Assembly (NCBI GenBank): GCA_027064085.1
Contig: JAMOQH010000140.1
Location: forward strand, 1 to 34,524
From: a bacterium
GTDB taxonomy: Bacteria; UBP6; JAFGXH01
Direction: 5' to 3'
DNA: 34,524 nucleotides
Of this stretch, positions 31,847 through 34,524 are shown piece by piece. The notes beneath the pieces were generated by a model. The model had not been told where the DNA came from and did not search any database. It was given only the letters and a program-made list of their open reading frames with translations. The first letter of the stretch is position 1. Every line of letters starts with the position of its first letter. Both the position numbers and the translations under genes were made by a program.

Positions 31847-34339
31847 TTATTCACTTGAAGTGAAACTACCTAAATTAGAAAAATCATCAGTTAATATAAT
31901 CCACTCACTATCTGTTTCGTTTGTTCCTCTTGAGGTATCCCAGTTTGTATTTCCCTGCATAATAGTATGTTTTCTTCTTAATACATGGTCTTTGGTTGCA
32001 TTTTCAATACCTGCAACTTCCCAACCATCAGTAGAAATTCCACCTTCTGTACCTACTGAATCTATTAAATTACCATTTTTAACTAAGCCTATTGCATCAT
32101 TACCATTAAAAGCACTTATGGTAAATTCTTTTAAATCACATACATCAGGAAATAAATTTTCATCTCTATGACAAACAACATAAACATCACCAGGGTTTAA
32201 AGTTCCAGATAAAGTAAGTTTATTGTCAGCCCAATTCCCTCCATTTGATATTTTCCATAGTTCATAGTTTGATAAATCAATAGCATTATCGCTTCCATTA
32301 TATATTTCTATAGCTTTATTGTTACCGGAAGCTCCTTCAATATATTCACTTATAAATAATTCTGTAATAGGATTTTCTACTGCACCATTAATTGTTGCTG
32401 TTCCTACTTGGTCTGCTTCAAATGGATCATTATTAGCTCCACCACTACCATTCAAATCACAGTATAACCAAGAATTACCATCGTCCACACTAACTCTATA
32501 GATATATTTATAGTCACCGGCCATATCTGTTGGGAAACTTACCATATATTCATCGTTATTTGCTTCACAGGTGCTACAAGAAGGATTATAAGAGGCCTCT
32601 ATAAAAAAGAAGTTGCCTTCGACAACAGGAGAAGTCATTTCATAAGGAGTGTATCCTAATTGAGCTTTTATTATTGGTGACGCATCAGTTGTTGTTTCAG
32701 TTACTCCTTCAACATAAATTCTAGCAAAAACTAATTCACCTTGTGTGTCTTTATCTTGATTAATTGTTAATGGAGATTGTAGTTTACACCATACAACATA
32801 AGGTTCACAAGTTCCATTATTATCATTATCTTGATATCCTTCACTGCATGAGTTACATAAATCCCCACTGTAACCATCATTACAAACACAGATGGCTTCG
32901 GTTGAATCACTTGTACATTGACCATTTGCTCCACAGTTTAGATTGTCACAAAGATTTACACAGGTGTTATTTTCGCAGGCTGGTTTATCTGTAGGGCAAT
33001 CAGCGGGTATAGAACACATTCCATCTTTAAGCTCACAAGATCCGTTTCTACACTCTTCCCATGAGTTATCACATGTAATATTTTCACATGGGTCATTTTC
33101 AACACATGTTAAACCAAGATCATGAAATCCTTCATTACAATGACAAACAGCATCGGTTGCACTAGAAGGAATACAACTACCGTTACCACTACATGTTTCT
33201 CCATCACAAGGATTTAAGCAATTTAATCCACTTGGGTAATAGTGGTTAGTTATATCACAATTACATTGAGCATTACCATCATTGTTTACAAAACATGTTC
33301 CGTGTCCACTACATAGTTGTCCTTCACAAGGATCATTTGGGGTAATACAGCTATGATTATCATCACAAACCTGTCCCGTTATACAATCATTATCGCTATC
33401 ACATCTTCCATTAGAAAGAACACAGCTTCCGTCAATAGGATTACACGGTTTCCATTCTGCACATGTACTTCCTTCGCATTTATTATCTTCTATACATTTT
33501 AATCCCTGAGGCTTATATCCTGCTATGCATGTACATGTTGCATCAACTGAACTTGTTGACTTGCATTCTCCATATCCGTCACAATTTTCGTGTCCAGAAC
33601 ATGGGTTTATACAGTTTAACCCTGTTGAATCAGGGAAATATCCAGCTGTTGTATTACAGTTACAAGTTACAAGTTCTGTTTCAGGATTTATTACACATGT
33701 TCCATGGTTACTACATGTAATGCCTTCACATGGGTTAACGGGGTCAAGGCAATTATTATCGTTACATATTTTATCTCCAATACAGTCTCTGTCGGTTCCG
33801 CATCTTCCGGGTATTAATTCACAGTTTCCTGTTTGACTGTTACAGGTTTCCCAGTTTTTACAGTTATTGTTAAGACATAGGTCAACAACTTCATCTTCCT
33901 GACATTCAAGAGGATTATCGTTATTATTATAACCTGCGAAGCATGTACAAACAGCATTTTGTGAAGTAGTATCAACAAGGCACTTACCATGATTAGAGCA
34001 ATCTACATCTTTACATAAATCAACTTCATAAATACAATTGTGTTCAATATCACAAGTAGCCATATCATCATTACAATCTTCTTTCCTATCGCATTTATTT
34101 GCTTTTAACTTACAAATACCCTCATTACAAATTTTCCATTTATCGCATTTTACATTATAACATGGATCATCTTTACAAATCATATCAATGCATATTAATC
34201 CTGAATTACAAGTTAAAGTACTGTAGCAAACACCATCTTTAGCACCCATTTTAGGTGTTTCTTTTTGATTTGTTGTATTTGCACAGGATGTTACAAATAA
34301 TGAGGTTAAGATGAAAAAGATATAGATGAATTTATTCAT
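31847..34339 (-). CDS. Large EGF-repeat lipoprotein with C-terminal lamin-tail domain
   Basis: An 830-residue predicted lipoprotein (lipobox VTSC, Cys19). Residues about 36-510 are a chain of EGF-like and shorter Cys modules (about a dozen), recurring as CSNHGTC, CSGHGTC, CSGNGSC and CGANGQC, each paired with a module of the CDSDNDCITGQVC type. A beta-rich module at about 515-650 (ARIYVEGVTE, AQLGYTPYEM, VSVDDGNSWLYCDLNGSGG) is of a kind I have seen in Myxococcota surface proteins. The last 165 residues are a lamin-tail domain (LFISEYIEGASGNNKAIEIY, LNPGDVYVVCHRDEN, WILTDDFSNLGSFTS). Such a protein would be surface-exposed and stabilised by disulfides and possibly calcium; the partner is unknown. 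AAGGAGGAG precedes the ATG. The transcript probably begins with a hairpin. Confidence 0.85.
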   Translation of the reverse strand: MNKFIYIFFILTSLFVTSCANTTNQKETPKMGAKDGVCYSTLTCNSGLICIDMICKDDPCYNVKCDKWKICNEGICKLKANKCDRKEDCNDDMATCDIEHNCIYEVDLCKDVDCSNHGKCLVDTTSQNAVCTCFAGYNNNDNPLECQEDEVVDLCLNNNCKNWETCNSQTGNCELIPGRCGTDRDCIGDKICNDNNCLDPVNPCEGITCSNHGTCVINPETELVTCNCNTTAGYFPDSTGLNCINPCSGHENCDGYGECKSTSSVDATCTCIAGYKPQGLKCIEDNKCEGSTCAEWKPCNPIDGSCVLSNGRCDSDNDCITGQVCDDNHSCITPNDPCEGQLCSGHGTCFVNNDGNAQCNCDITNHYYPSGLNCLNPCDGETCSGNGSCIPSSATDAVCHCNEGFHDLGLTCVENDPCENITCDNSWEECRNGSCELKDGMCSIPADCPTDKPACENNTCVNLCDNLNCGANGQCTSDSTEAICVCNDGYSGDLCNSCSEGYQDNDNNGTCEPYVVWCKLQSPLTINQDKDTQGELVFARIYVEGVTETTTDASPIIKAQLGYTPYEMTSPVVEGNFFFIEASYNPSCSTCEANNDEYMVSFPTDMAGDYKYIYRVSVDDGNSWLYCDLNGSGGANNDPFEADQVGTATINGAVENPITELFISEYIEGASGNNKAIEIYNGSDNAIDLSNYELWKISNGGNWADNKLTLSGTLNPGDVYVVCHRDENLFPDVCDLKEFTISAFNGNDAIGLVKNGNLIDSVGTEGGISTDGWEVAGIENATKDHVLRRKHTIMQGNTNWDTSRGTNETDSEWIILTDDFSNLGSFTSSE

Positions 34340-34361
34340 AAAGCTCCTCCTTAAACACTTT

Positions 34362-34380
34362 TCTTGTTAAAATAACAAGA
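34362..34380 (-). promoter_or_regulatory. Palindrome / 5' hairpin of the 830-residue lipoprotein gene
   Basis: TCTTGTTA (34362-34369) and TAACAAGA (34373-34380) pair perfectly over 8 bases with a 3-base loop. The palindrome lies right at the expected transcription start, so it may be an operator or a 5'-terminal RNA hairpin that stabilises the message. Confidence 0.5.
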
Positions 34381-34388
34381 GGGATACT

Positions 34389-34416
34389 ATATTATCATAT
34401 TTAGAATAAAAGTCAA
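34389..34416 (-). promoter_or_regulatory. Promoter of the 830-residue lipoprotein gene
   Basis: Reading leftwards, TTGACT (complement of 34411-34416) and TAATAT (complement of 34389-34394) are 16 bases apart. A start near 34382 would give a leader of about 43 bases. Confidence 0.5.
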
Positions 34417-34503
34417 AATAATAGCTAGTAATATTCTGATTTTTTATTAAAATTTATAGATTCGCAGCGGGATAGTAGAAAATTTTTCCATTTCAATCTG
34501 CCT

Positions 34504-34522
34504 AAGACGAGGCTTTCGTCTT
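34504..34522. other. G+C-richer hairpin at the right edge
   Basis: AAGACGA (34504-34510) and TCGTCTT (34516-34522) form a 7-base stem with a 5-base loop. It may be a terminator of a leftward gene beyond the window or part of a longer repeat; the window edge prevents a decision. Confidence 0.35.
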
Positions 34523-34524
34523 TA

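Noticed and set aside
32764-33836. Several His/Leu-rich frames opposite the 830-residue lipoprotein, and similar ones opposite 259-3585
   Set aside because: They are antisense shadows of Cys/Asn/Gly-rich EGF-like repeats, with low-complexity composition and no ribosome binding sites.

Overview
The window is AT-rich DNA (by eye clearly below one third G+C) from a bacterium with a Gram-negative type envelope: many lipoprotein signal peptides, a sigma-32 (RpoH) gene and a bifunctional PBP1A. Several lipoproteins combine Cys-rich EGF-like modules, FG-GAP repeats, MopE-like motifs (CNGIDDDCNGDIDE) and lamin-tail domains. That mix is best known from Myxococcota, Bradymonadota and other former Deltaproteobacteria, so a low-GC relative of those groups is my best guess. 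This is an inference; there is no rRNA gene here to test it.

Layout. 1-72: start of a gene leaving the window leftwards. 259-5395 (+): two large surface lipoproteins, probably one transcript. 5464-7891 (-): a four-gene operon (two small membrane or anchored proteins, rpe, a zinc-ribbon membrane protein) with touching or overlapping genes and a clear promoter. 8054-9121 (-): recA. 9474-10598 (+): Lys-rich lipoprotein facing a small membrane protein gene, then a dapL-type aminotransferase (both -). 12398-15664 (+): a 1088-residue YgfK-like iron-sulfur flavoprotein. 15892-16722 (-): rpoH, with a leader that can form two mutually exclusive hairpins, one covering its ribosome binding site. 16963-21769 (-): five exported proteins, one an EGF-containing permuted NlpC/P60-type enzyme. 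21770-22180: divergent promoter region with seven copies of TTGTAAC. 22181-24613 (+): PBP1A. 24619-28303 (-): metG, ricT-like gene and holB as an overlapping operon. 28324-28680 (-): tmRNA. 28912-29896 (-): a small ORF and a secreted protein. 30164-31752 (-): lipase-like hydrolase and transaldolase. 31847-34339 (-): an 830-residue EGF/lamin-tail lipoprotein.

Together these are housekeeping genes (recombination, translation, ribosome rescue, replication, cell wall, pentose phosphate) interleaved with a large investment in secreted or surface lipoproteins of unknown ligand. The most interesting signals are the possible RNA switch in the rpoH leader, a dispersed two-copy repeat that looks like a mobile-element end (16826-16912 and 28734-28821), the heptamer array, and the stand-alone YgfK. 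No CRISPR array, prophage or complete insertion sequence is visible.
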